Source: Caloranaerobacter azorensis DSM 13643
Lineage (GTDB): Bacteria; Bacillota; Clostridia; Tissierellales; Thermohalobacteraceae
DNA: 40,161 bases
Reading direction: 5' to 3'
NCBI RefSeq assembly: GCF_900129995.1
Contig: NZ_FQXO01000016.1
Location: forward strand, 1-40,161
Each line of letters starts with the position of its first letter. The stretch's first letter is position 1. This document shows positions 1 through 7,478 of this stretch, one piece after another. A program made the translations under genes and the position numbers. The notes beneath the pieces are model-generated. The model saw nothing but the letters and a program-made list of their open reading frames with translations, did not search any database and was not told the origin of the DNA.

Positions 1-2
1 GA

Positions 3-521
3 GAAGCAAAAAAAATACTACAAGAAGTAAAAAGAGATTTAGACAGCGAAGGGGTAAAATATGCTTCAAACATAGAAGTAGGAATGATGATAGAAGTTCC
101 ATCAGCCGCAATAATATCAGACATACTAGCAAAAGAAGTAGACTTTTTCAGCATAGGAACAAACGACTTAATACAGTACACCACAGCAGTAGACAGAATG
201 AATCAAAAGATACGACATCTATACAACCCATTCAACCCAGCTGTAATAAGACTAATAAAGATGGTAATAGATAACGGACACAAACAAGGGATATGGGTAG
301 GGATGTGTGGAGAAATGGCAGAAGACCCAAAACTAATACCAATACTAATAGGGATGGGACTAGACGAATTCAGTATGAGCCCAATATCAATATTAAGAGC
401 AAGACGAATAATAAGGAACATAGAAAGGAAAGAGATGGAGAAGATAGCAAATCAAATAATAGACTTACCAACAGCAGAAGAAGTAGAGAAGTTTATAGAT
501 GAAAATATTGCAATAGATTAA
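3..521 (+). CDS. ptsI: PTS Enzyme I (phosphoenolpyruvate-protein phosphotransferase), C-terminal part
   Basis: This is the 3' end of ptsI; the reading frame is open from base 3 and the 5' part lies outside the window. Enzyme I takes phosphate from phosphoenolpyruvate and passes it to HPr, starting the phosphorelay for all PTS sugars in the cytoplasm. The visible 172 residues are the end of the PEP-binding TIM-barrel domain: a VEVGMMIEVP-like strand (here IEVGMMIEVPSAA), the FSIGTNDLIQY motif, and GMCGEMAEDP, whose Cys is the conserved active-site cysteine. The frame ends in ENIAID and a stop at 519-521. A terminator follows directly, so it probably ends its own transcript. It would energise the PTS permease encoded just downstream. 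A collapsed second copy of this gene lies near 8,999-9,067. Confidence 0.95.
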   Translation, partial: EAKKILQEVKRDLDSEGVKYASNIEVGMMIEVPSAAIISDILAKEVDFFSIGTNDLIQYTTAVDRMNQKIRHLYNPFNPAVIRLIKMVIDNGHKQGIWVGMCGEMAEDPKLIPILIGMGLDEFSMSPISILRARRIIRNIERKEMEKIANQIIDLPTAEEVEKFIDENIAID

Positions 522-523
522 TG

Positions 524-546
524 GGACGGATAATCCGTCCTATTTT
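524..546 (+). terminator. Rho-independent terminator after ptsI
   Basis: A 7-bp perfect GC-rich stem (GGACGGA at 524-530, TCCGTCC at 534-540) with a 3-nt loop is followed by TATTTTATTA. It starts three bases after the ptsI stop codon. Confidence 0.85.
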
Positions 547-592
547 ATTATAAAATAAAGAAGAAAAAAAACTACATAAAAATAAAATGATG

Positions 593-621
593 TTGAAATA
601 ATACTTCAAAAATAATATAAT
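593..621 (+). promoter_or_regulatory. Sigma-A promoter with overlapping inverted repeat (candidate operator)
   Basis: TTGAAA (593-598) and TATAAT (616-621) are separated by exactly 17 bp, a near-consensus housekeeping promoter about 50 bp before the first gene of the murK-anmK operon. The -35 box is part of an inverted repeat, TTGAA (593-597), 7-nt spacer, TTCAA (605-609). The RpiR/MurR-type regulator encoded as the second gene could bind here; that is inference. Confidence 0.7.
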
Positions 622-673
622 ATTATTAAAGAACAAGATATGAATGATAAATTAAAAAAAAGAGGTGTGTTTT

Positions 674-1693
674 TTGGGCTATATTATTGGAATTGATGGT
701 GGCGGTACAAAAACTTTAGGATATATAGGCGATACAGATGGCAATATATTAGGAGTTTTTTCTAGTGGAGCAGCTAATTATTTTTCTATTGGTATAGATA
801 AAGTTAAGGCAAATTTGGAACATGTAATTCAGTCACTTTGTAAGAAAGTGCAAATAGATAAGAAAGATTTGACGTTAATATCGTTAGGATTAGCAGGAGT
901 CGATCGTGAGCAAGATAGAAAAATTATTATGAATATGATTTCTCAAATAGGAATTAATTGTAAAATCATCTTAAATAACGATGCGAAAACGGCTTTAGTT
1001 GGAGCACATGGACAAGAAAAAGGCATAATATTAATAAGTGGAACAGGTTCAATATGTTATGGGATAGATTCTAATGGAAGAATAAAAAGAGCTGGTGGCT
1101 GGGGACATATCATAGATGATGAAGGTAGTGCTTATGATATAGCGATAAAAGGGCTGAAAAGTGTAATTAAAGCATTTGATGGAAGAGGTCAAAAAACTCT
1201 TTTAAAGGAGAAAATACTAAAATATTTACATCTATATTCTGTTGAAGAGTTGATACAGTTTATATATAGCAAAGAAACAACAAAAGATCATATCGCTAAA
1301 ATAGCTCCTATTGTTATGCAATCTTCAGTTGAAGGGGATAACGTTTCGAAACATATAATGAATGAGGCAATACAATCATTAATAGATATGGTGATTGTTG
1401 TAATTAATGATTTAGACTTTAATGAGGAAAGAGTAGAATTAGCGTTGACTGGTGGGGTTTTTAACAATTCGGAAATAATTAAACAACAGTTTATAGATAA
1501 GGTTACTGTTCAATTACAAAATCTTAATTTGCATAGACCATTGTTTGATGGAGCTGTTGGTTCAATGTTAATTGGATGGCGCAGTTTGAATATAAATTAT
1601 GATATTAAGAGATTAAAAGAAAATTTAAAGGAAGTGGTAGATTATGAACAAAGGAGTATTAACGAAAATAAAGCAGGGGTTCAAGACTTTTAG
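674..1693 (+). CDS. murK: N-acetylmuramate/N-acetylglucosamine kinase, BadF/BadG/BcrA/BcrD ATPase family
   Basis: This is a 339-aa sugar kinase of the ASKHA fold. The phosphate-1 motif is IGIDGGGTKT at about residues 5-14; further family motifs are LAGVDREQD, NNDAKTALVGA, ISGTGSICYG and a C-terminal LTGGVFNN. Members of this family phosphorylate GlcNAc, and the MurK enzyme described in Clostridium acetobutylicum phosphorylates both MurNAc and GlcNAc at C6. The position before murR and murQ supports a MurK-like role, because MurNAc-6-phosphate is the substrate of MurQ. I chose the TTG at 674 because AGAGGTG (661-667) lies 6 nt upstream; a GTG at 665 inside that ribosome binding site would add three residues. 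The 3' end overlaps the next gene by 50 bp. The exact sugar cannot be read from the sequence. Confidence 0.8.
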   Translation: MGYIIGIDGGGTKTLGYIGDTDGNILGVFSSGAANYFSIGIDKVKANLEHVIQSLCKKVQIDKKDLTLISLGLAGVDREQDRKIIMNMISQIGINCKIILNNDAKTALVGAHGQEKGIILISGTGSICYGIDSNGRIKRAGGWGHIIDDEGSAYDIAIKGLKSVIKAFDGRGQKTLLKEKILKYLHLYSVEELIQFIYSKETTKDHIAKIAPIVMQSSVEGDNVSKHIMNEAIQSLIDMVIVVINDLDFNEERVELALTGGVFNNSEIIKQQFIDKVTVQLQNLNLHRPLFDGAVGSMLIGWRSLNINYDIKRLKENLKEVVDYEQRSINENKAGVQDF

Positions 1694-2498
1694 ACCTTCA
1701 GAAAAAAAAGTAGCTCAATATATTCTAGAGAATCCAGAAGAAGTAATAAGGTTGTCAATAATGGAATTAGCTATGAAATGTAATACCAGCGAAGCATCGA
1801 TAATTAGATTTTGTAGAACATTATCTCTTAAAGGATATCAGGAACTAAAACTCTCTTTGTCCCATGATATATCAAAAGAAGAAAAAAAGACTAGAATTAT
1901 ACATGAAGTAATTGAAGCAGATGATACAACAGAAAAAATATTAGAGAAAATATCAATAGGGAGTATTAAAGCAATAGAAGATACAAAAAAAGTTCTAAAT
2001 ATTGATTCGTTAAATAAAGCAATTGAAGCTATTGATAAAGCAAAACGAATTTATATATTTAGTGCTGGAGCTTCATCTGTAGTAGCTTTAGATGCACAAT
2101 ATAAATTTGCCAGAATAAATATTCCTGTATTCATGTATTTTGACAGTCATATGCAGTTAACTTCTTCGGTTCACCTGACATCAGAAGATGTTGCTATAGG
2201 TATATCAAATTCTGGCAGGACAAAAGACGTTATAAAAGCTCTAGAAATAGCGAAAAGAAGAGGGGCTACTACTATTTGTATTACTCAATATGGGCAATCG
2301 CCGATTTTAAACGTATCAGATATAATTCTTTTTACAGCTAATGTTGAGAATAACTTTAGAAGTGGAGCTATGGCTTCGCGTATTGCACAACTTAATATTA
2401 TAGATAGTATTTTTATAGGAGTTGCATGCAAGAGGTATGATGAAGTAATCAAATGTCTGGAAGTTACACGTGAAGTTGTAAAAGATAAACAGTTATAG
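1644..2498 (+). CDS. murR: MurR/RpiR-family transcriptional regulator (HTH + SIS domains)
   Basis: The 284-aa protein has the RpiR layout: an N-terminal HTH_6 domain at about residues 1-77, with the helix-turn-helix near 39-62 (MELAMKCNTSEASIIRFCRTL), and a C-terminal SIS sugar-phosphate-binding domain at about 122-260 (IFSAGASSVVALDAQYK and the strand IGISNSGRTKDVIKAL). Regulators of this family sense phosphosugars; the E. coli MurR paradigm senses MurNAc-6-phosphate. The ATG at 1644 has AAAGGAAGTGG upstream and lies inside the 3' end of the kinase gene, so the two are probably translationally coupled. I infer that it controls this operon, perhaps through the inverted repeat at 593-609. Confidence 0.85.
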   Translation: MNKGVLTKIKQGFKTFRPSEKKVAQYILENPEEVIRLSIMELAMKCNTSEASIIRFCRTLSLKGYQELKLSLSHDISKEEKKTRIIHEVIEADDTTEKILEKISIGSIKAIEDTKKVLNIDSLNKAIEAIDKAKRIYIFSAGASSVVALDAQYKFARINIPVFMYFDSHMQLTSSVHLTSEDVAIGISNSGRTKDVIKALEIAKRRGATTICITQYGQSPILNVSDIILFTANVENNFRSGAMASRIAQLNIIDSIFIGVACKRYDEVIKCLEVTREVVKDKQL

Positions 2499-2517
2499 TC
2501 TGAATGGGAGGTATAAT

Positions 2518-3420
2518 ATGGCATGTAATTTAGAAAATCTAGTAACTGAAGCACCAAATATAAAAACTAGTAATATAGATCAAAAAACACCTTTAGAAAT
2601 TTTACAGCTTATGAATAATGAAGACAAAAAAGTCGCATTGGCAGTCGAAAAGGAATTACCTAATATTGCTAGGGGTGTTGAAAAGATAATAGAATCTTTT
2701 AATAGAGGTGGAAGACTCATCTATGTAGGAGCTGGTACGAGTGGCCGTTTAGGGATATTAGATGCTGCAGAATGTCCACCAACATTTGGAACGCCTCAAG
2801 AACAGGTGATTGGTATTATAGCTGGCGGACAAGAAGCTTTAACAAAAGCGATAGAAGGGGCAGAAGATAGTTTTGAAAAAGGGATGGAAGCTCTTAAAGA
2901 AGTTAATGTTAGCTTTAAAGACGTTGTAGTTGGAATCACTGCTAGTGGAAGAACTCCTTATGTTATTGGAGCATTAAGATATGCAAAAGATATCGGAGCT
3001 ACAACGGTGGCTGTAAGTTGTAATTCAAATGCTGAAGTAAATTCAATAGCTGATATTTCTATAACTCCAGTTGTTGGGCCAGAAATAATAGCAGGATCTA
3101 CAAGATTAAAAGCGGGAACAGCTCAAAAAATGGTACTGAATATGCTTTCTACATCATCTATGATAGGTATTGGCAAAGTATATAAGAATTTGATGGTTGA
3201 TGTTCAGCCTACGAATAAAAAGCTTATAGAGCGTGCAAAAAGGATTATTATGATGGCTACTGGGGTGAGTTATGAAAAGGCTGAAAAAGCACTGATAGAA
3301 TCAAATTACAAACCCAAGATAGCCATTATAATGATAAAAACAGGATGTTCTTACCAAGAGGCTTTGGTAAGAATAAAAAAAGGAGGAGGTTTTGTACACA
3401 AAGCCATAAAGAACTGTTGA
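2518..3420 (+). CDS. murQ: N-acetylmuramic acid 6-phosphate etherase
   Basis: This 300-aa protein has full family length. MurQ cleaves the lactyl ether of MurNAc-6-phosphate to give GlcNAc-6-phosphate and D-lactate, feeding cell-wall sugar into central metabolism in the cytoplasm. The SIS fold is evident from IYVGAGTSGRLGILDAAECPP (about residues 68-88) and GITASGRTPYVIGAL (about 139-153). Glu85 in DAAECPP and Glu116 in AIEGAED match the two catalytic glutamates known for E. coli MurQ (83 and 114). A C-terminal helical region carries the KAEKALIESNYKPKIAI pattern typical of the family. Its ribosome binding site is GGGAGG at 2504-2509. It is in line with the kinase and regulator upstream and the PTS genes 13 bp downstream. 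Confidence 0.95.
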   Translation: MACNLENLVTEAPNIKTSNIDQKTPLEILQLMNNEDKKVALAVEKELPNIARGVEKIIESFNRGGRLIYVGAGTSGRLGILDAAECPPTFGTPQEQVIGIIAGGQEALTKAIEGAEDSFEKGMEALKEVNVSFKDVVVGITASGRTPYVIGALRYAKDIGATTVAVSCNSNAEVNSIADISITPVVGPEIIAGSTRLKAGTAQKMVLNMLSTSSMIGIGKVYKNLMVDVQPTNKKLIERAKRIIMMATGVSYEKAEKALIESNYKPKIAIIMIKTGCSYQEALVRIKKGGGFVHKAIKNC

Positions 3421-3433
3421 TGGGGGGTATTAG

Positions 3434-3739
3434 ATGAAAAAAGTATTATTAGTATGTTCAGGTGGTATGTCTAGTGCTATTGTAGTAAAAGCAATAGAAA
3501 AGGAAGCAGCCAAAGAGAACATGGAAATAGTAGTAAAAGCAATAGGAACTGGAGAATATGATGAAGAGATAAGGCAAGGATGGGATTTAGTATTAGTTGC
3601 ACCACAAGTAAGACATCGTTTGACTGTATTTAAAGAGGTTGCAGATGAATTAGGTATACCTATCGATGTAATTTCAGCACAAGGTTATAGCCCGATGGGC
3701 GGAGCGAAGGTTCTTAAGCAAATTAAAAGTTTGATTTAA
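3434..3739 (+). CDS. PTS EIIB component, lactose/cellobiose family
   Basis: The 101-aa protein is a stand-alone IIB domain. It begins KKVLLVCSGGMSSA, with the phospho-accepting Cys at residue 8 in the P-loop typical of cellobiose/chitobiose IIB proteins (ChbB, CelA). It accepts phosphate from IIA and passes it to the sugar bound by IIC on the inner face of the membrane. The strong ribosome binding site GGGGGG sits just before the start. It lies directly after murQ and before the matching IIC. I leave out a chb/cel symbol because the substrate is probably a peptidoglycan amino sugar rather than cellobiose, which is inference from the operon. Confidence 0.9.
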   Translation: MKKVLLVCSGGMSSAIVVKAIEKEAAKENMEIVVKAIGTGEYDEEIRQGWDLVLVAPQVRHRLTVFKEVADELGIPIDVISAQGYSPMGGAKVLKQIKSLI

Positions 3740-3752
3740 AGGGGGAGCATGG

Positions 3753-5018
3753 ATGAATAAGTTTTTTGAGGTTGTTGAAAAAATTTTTATGGCACCAATG
3801 ACAAAACTTGCTGAACAAAGACATTTGAGAGCAATTCGTGATGGAATTGTGTCAACAATGTCATTAATAATCATTGGTAGTTTCTTTTTAGTAATAGCAT
3901 TTCCACCGATTCCAGCTTTAGCAGAATTGGTCAAGCCACATATTGGTAAAATATTATTTCCGTTTAGACTTACCATGGGGCTTATGGCATTGTATGCTTC
4001 GTATGGTATAGGTTATAGTTTGGCGAAATCGTATAAACTTGATGGGGTATCCGGTGGTATTCTGTCGATGGCAGCATTTTTATTAACGATTGTGCCTCAA
4101 ACAGTTAAAGGTATTGGTTGGGTACTACCAATGGGGAATTTAGGTGGCAGTGGAATGTTTGTAGCGATTATTATGTCTATATTTGCAGTTGAAGTAATGA
4201 GATTTTTGCAGACGAGAAAAATTATGTTCAAAATGCCAGAGGGAGTTCCCGATTCAGTAGCAAGATCATTTGAAGCTTTAATTCCAGCTGCTGTAATAAT
4301 AACGGTAATTTGGGTAATAAGGCATCTATTAAACTTTGATATTCAAGTTTTTATAATGAATCTATTTAAACCATTAGTAACAGCAGGAAACACTTTACCG
4401 GGAGTCCTTGTGCCAATAATTTTAATTACTTTATTATGGGCAGCAGGTATACATGGTGTTTCTGTAGTCGGTGCAATAGCAAGACCTATTTGGTTAGTAT
4501 TACTGGATGAAAATATGAAGGCAGCTGCAGAGGGAGCGAAAATTTTGCCTAATATAGCACCAGAACCTTTCTTCCAATGGTTTGTATGGATAGGTGGTTC
4601 GGGAGCTACTTTAGCTTTAGTAATTTTGTTTTTAACTTCTAAAGCGAAATATTTAAAACAATTAGGCAAAGCTAGCTTAATACCTAGTATATGTAACATA
4701 AATGAACCTGTAGTGTTTGGTGCTCCTATTATGCTGAACCCTATTTTAGTTATTCCATTTATAATTGGCCCTGTTATAACAGGTATTTTAAGTTATGTAG
4801 CTATGGCATTAAACCTTGTTACACGCCCTTCAGTATTAGCTCCTTGGACTTTGCCGGCTCCAATAGGAGCATATTTAGCAACTGGTGGAGACTGGAGAGC
4901 TGTTATTTTAGTACTTATAAATATAGCTATAATGGCTATAATTTACTATCCATTCTTTAAAATCTATGAAAAGAAATTATTAGAAGAAGAGAAAGAACAA
5001 GCAAAAAGTACCAGTTAA
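3753..5018 (+). CDS. PTS EIIC permease, lactose/cellobiose family
   Basis: This is a 421-aa integral membrane protein with about ten hydrophobic segments and no fused IIB or IIA. It starts with the family's cytoplasmic helix (FFEVVEKIFMAPMTKLAEQRHLRAIRDGIVSTM) and contains the conserved CNINEPVVFGAPIMLNP stretch near residues 311-327 of the EIIC-Lac family, which lies near the sugar site. It imports and phosphorylates a sugar together with IIA and IIB. The stop codon falls in the loop of a hairpin (5005-5030) that may reduce transcription into the IIA gene. Ribosome binding site GGGGGAG at 3740-3746. Confidence 0.92.
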   Translation: MNKFFEVVEKIFMAPMTKLAEQRHLRAIRDGIVSTMSLIIIGSFFLVIAFPPIPALAELVKPHIGKILFPFRLTMGLMALYASYGIGYSLAKSYKLDGVSGGILSMAAFLLTIVPQTVKGIGWVLPMGNLGGSGMFVAIIMSIFAVEVMRFLQTRKIMFKMPEGVPDSVARSFEALIPAAVIITVIWVIRHLLNFDIQVFIMNLFKPLVTAGNTLPGVLVPIILITLLWAAGIHGVSVVGAIARPIWLVLLDENMKAAAEGAKILPNIAPEPFFQWFVWIGGSGATLALVILFLTSKAKYLKQLGKASLIPSICNINEPVVFGAPIMLNPILVIPFIIGPVITGILSYVAMALNLVTRPSVLAPWTLPAPIGAYLATGGDWRAVILVLINIAIMAIIYYPFFKIYEKKLLEEEKEQAKSTS

Positions 5019-5034
5019 AGCTGGTACTTTTATA
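5005..5034 (+). terminator. Intra-operon hairpin over the EIIC stop codon
   Basis: A perfect 10-bp stem (AAAGTACCAG at 5005-5014, CTGGTACTTT at 5021-5030) has a 6-nt loop that contains the TAA stop of the IIC gene. A short, interrupted T-run (TTT TATAT) follows. It could be a partial terminator or an mRNA-stabilising structure between IIC and IIA. The downstream genes clearly belong to the same pathway, so complete termination is unlikely unless another promoter exists. Confidence 0.65.
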
Positions 5035-5064
5035 TCAAAACAGTATAAAGTTAGGAGGCTTAAT

Positions 5065-5394
5065 ATGTACATAGAGGAAATAATTTTTAAAATAATAGTT
5101 CACGCTGGTAATGCGAGGGCAAAAGTTTATGAAGCTTTAAAACATGCACAAGAGTCGGATTTTGAAAAAGCAAAAGAGTGTATTGATGAAGCTGGAAAAG
5201 AAGTTGGAATAGCACATAAAACACAAACCGAGCTTATACAAAGAGAAGCAGATGGAGAAAAAGTGGAAATGTCTGTATTGTTTGTGCATGCTCAAGATCA
5301 TCTTATGACAGCTATAGCAGAAAAAGGATTAATTGAAAATATGATAGATTTGTATAAACGTATAGATCAACTAGAAAGAAGGGAAAGTTTATGA
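5065..5394 (+). CDS. PTS EIIA component, lactose/cellobiose family
   Basis: The 109-aa protein is an all-helical IIA of the lactose/chitobiose type. The motif VHAQDHLMTA near residues 74-83 carries the phosphorylated histidine (His75 by analogy to His89 of E. coli ChbA) and the metal-binding aspartate of the trimer (Asp78). It carries phosphate from HPr to the IIB encoded upstream. The ribosome binding site is AGGAGG at 5054-5059. The gene overlaps the start of the next one by 4 bp (ATGA), so translation is probably coupled to the glycosidase. Confidence 0.92.
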   Translation: MYIEEIIFKIIVHAGNARAKVYEALKHAQESDFEKAKECIDEAGKEVGIAHKTQTELIQREADGEKVEMSVLFVHAQDHLMTAIAEKGLIENMIDLYKRIDQLERRESL

Positions 5395-6698
5395 AAAATC
5401 TTAAGATAGCTGTAATAGGTGGTGGAAGTAGTTATACTCCAGAATTAATAGATGGTTTTATTAAAAGAGCTCATGAATTACCGGTTAAAGAAATATATTT
5501 AGTAGATATCGAAGAGGGTAAATGGAAACTTGATATTGTTGGAGAATTAGCTAAAAGGATGATAAAAAAAGCAGGATTAGATACAGAAATTATTTTAACT
5601 TTAAATAGAAAAGAAGCTATAAAAAATGCCGATTTTGTTGTAACACAAATACGCGTAGGAGGGCTTAAGGCAAGGGCAAAAGATGAAATAATACCTCTTA
5701 AATATAACGTGATAGGACAAGAGACAACCGGCCCTGGTGGTTTCGCAAAGGCAATAAGAACAATTCCAGTAATACTTGATATTTGTAGAGAAATAGAAGA
5801 GCTCGCACCTAATGCTTGGCTTATCAATTTTACTAATCCTGCTGGTATAGTTACAGAGGCAATTTTAAGATACACAAATGTTAAAGCAATAGGATTGTGT
5901 AATGTTCCTATAGGAATGGTTAAGATGGTTGCTAAAATATTAAATGTAGAGAGCAGCAGAGTAAAAATTGATTTTGTTGGGTTAAACCATCTTGTTTGGG
6001 GGCAGAAAGTTTATGTAGATGGTAAAGATGTAACACGAAGGGTAATAGAAGAATTATGTGATGGCGCTTCTTTAACTATGAAGAATATACCTGATTTAAA
6101 ATGGGACAAGGCTTTTTTAGAATCATTGGCAATGATACCATGTCCATATCATAGATACTATTACATGATGGAGGATTTAATAATACAAGAAAAAGAAGCA
6201 GTTAGCAGTGGTAAAGGAACGAGAGCAGAACAAGTGATGAAAATAGAAAAGGAACTATTTGAACTTTATAAAGATCCAAAATTAGATATTAAACCACCTC
6301 AATTAGAAAAAAGGGGCGGGGCTTACTATTCTGATGCGGCAGTTTCACTTATAAGTGCTATATATAATGACAAGAAAGAAATACATACAGTTAACGTAAA
6401 AAATAATGGGGCAGTTTCCGGACTGCCTAATGATGTAGTCATAGAAGTAAATGCAGTTGTAGATAAAACAGGGGCTCATGCTATAACTCTAGGAGAATTA
6501 TCACCAAAGATTCATGGGCTTATTCAAGAAGCAAAAGCTTATGAACAATTAACAGTGGAAGCGGCAGTAACAGGCGATTATGGCATAGCCTTGCAAGCAT
6601 TAATAATGAATCCATTAGTACCATCCGTTAAAGTTGCTAAACAACTATTAAAAGATATTTTAAATGAACATGAGGAATATTTATCTCAATTTAGATAA
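5391..6698 (+). CDS. 6-phospho-glycosidase, glycoside hydrolase family 4
   Basis: The 435-aa protein has full GH4 length. These enzymes cleave intracellular 6-phospho-disaccharides by an unusual NAD+ and Mn2+-dependent redox mechanism. The NAD-binding loop is IAVIGGGSSYTPELI at the N-terminus; INFTNPAG is near 145-152; the metal site is formed by Cys170 in GLCNVPIG and His200 in VGLNHLVWG. CNVP is the form seen in beta-type enzymes such as ChbF, CelF and BglT rather than alpha-glucosidases. Its coupling to IIA shows that it acts on the PTS product. In E. coli, the ChbF enzyme of this family acts after deacetylation by ChbG, and a ChbG homologue follows here. Candidate substrates are phosphorylated chitobiose or a GlcNAc-MurNAc disaccharide. 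Confidence 0.9.
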   Translation: MKNLKIAVIGGGSSYTPELIDGFIKRAHELPVKEIYLVDIEEGKWKLDIVGELAKRMIKKAGLDTEIILTLNRKEAIKNADFVVTQIRVGGLKARAKDEIIPLKYNVIGQETTGPGGFAKAIRTIPVILDICREIEELAPNAWLINFTNPAGIVTEAILRYTNVKAIGLCNVPIGMVKMVAKILNVESSRVKIDFVGLNHLVWGQKVYVDGKDVTRRVIEELCDGASLTMKNIPDLKWDKAFLESLAMIPCPYHRYYYMMEDLIIQEKEAVSSGKGTRAEQVMKIEKELFELYKDPKLDIKPPQLEKRGGAYYSDAAVSLISAIYNDKKEIHTVNVKNNGAVSGLPNDVVIEVNAVVDKTGAHAITLGELSPKIHGLIQEAKAYEQLTVEAAVTGDYGIALQALIMNPLVPSVKVAKQLLKDILNEHEEYLSQFR

Positions 6699-6720
6699 AG
6701 AGAGAAAAGGAGAGAAAATA

Positions 6721-7476
6721 ATGAAAAAATTAATAATTAATGCTGATGATTTTGGCCTTGCTGATGGATGCAATCGAGGCATAATTGATGCAATGAAAAA
6801 TGGGATAGTTACAAGTACTACAGTTATGATAAATATGCCTAAAGCAGTAGAAGCGATAGATTTGGCGAAAAAAGTTGGAATAAAAGAAATGGGGGTACAT
6901 CTTACATTAACTTGCGGGAAACCACTTTTATCTAAAGAAGAGGTTCCTTCATTAGTAGATGAAAATGGACGATTTTATAGAAGAGTAGCCAAATTACTTC
7001 CTTTAGTAAATTTAGAAGAAGTAGAAAAAGAATTGCGTGCACAGATAGATGAGTTTTTAAAAACAGGGCTAAAATTAACTCATTTAGATAGTCATCATCA
7101 TGTTCATATGTATGACGGGATAAAAGAAATAGTTTCAAAATTGGCAAAAGAATATTGTGTATCTGTTAGGCATCCAGATGAAAAAACTAAAGAATATTTA
7201 TCTAAATTAGGGATAAGAACAACAGACTTCTTTTCAATGAATTTCTATGGGAAAGATGCAACATTAGAAAACTTGAAAAGAATAATAAAACAGTTTCCTG
7301 AAGGGACTATAGAAATTATGACACATCCGGCATATGTTGATGAAAAGCTAAAAAATATTAGTAGTTACAATGTTAATAGAGCAAAAGAGTTAGAAATACT
7401 GACTAGCGTAGAAATAAAAGAGTGGATAGAAAAAGAAGGGATTAAATTGATTAATTTCACTGGTTTGGAGGTTTAA
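6721..7476 (+). CDS. chbG: ChbG/YdjC-family carbohydrate deacetylase
   Basis: The 251-aa protein belongs to the YdjC/ChbG polysaccharide-deacetylase-like family. E. coli ChbG removes an acetyl group from chitobiose-6-phosphate so that the GH4 enzyme can cleave it. Metal and catalytic motifs are present: NADDFG with Asp9-Asp10, HLTLT with His60, and HLDSHHHVHM with the histidine cluster at 121-129, followed by MTHPAY with His202. The start at 6721 is preceded by AAAGGAGAG (6708-6716); an in-frame ATG at 6664 would extend it into the glycosidase gene without a better ribosome binding site. It works in the cytoplasm on the PTS-imported sugar phosphate; which sugar is inference. Confidence 0.88.
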   Translation: MKKLIINADDFGLADGCNRGIIDAMKNGIVTSTTVMINMPKAVEAIDLAKKVGIKEMGVHLTLTCGKPLLSKEEVPSLVDENGRFYRRVAKLLPLVNLEEVEKELRAQIDEFLKTGLKLTHLDSHHHVHMYDGIKEIVSKLAKEYCVSVRHPDEKTKEYLSKLGIRTTDFFSMNFYGKDATLENLKRIIKQFPEGTIEIMTHPAYVDEKLKNISSYNVNRAKELEILTSVEIKEWIEKEGIKLINFTGLEV

Positions 7477-7478
7477 TC

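Noticed and set aside
293-502. Second open frame inside ptsI
   Set aside because: It is a +2 shadow of the ptsI 3' end, with Asn/Arg/Thr-biased composition and no ribosome binding site.
6664-6720. Earlier in-frame ATG for chbG
   Set aside because: It would overlap the glycosidase gene and lacks the AAAGGAGAG site that correctly precedes 6721; family members begin with the ADDFG strand.
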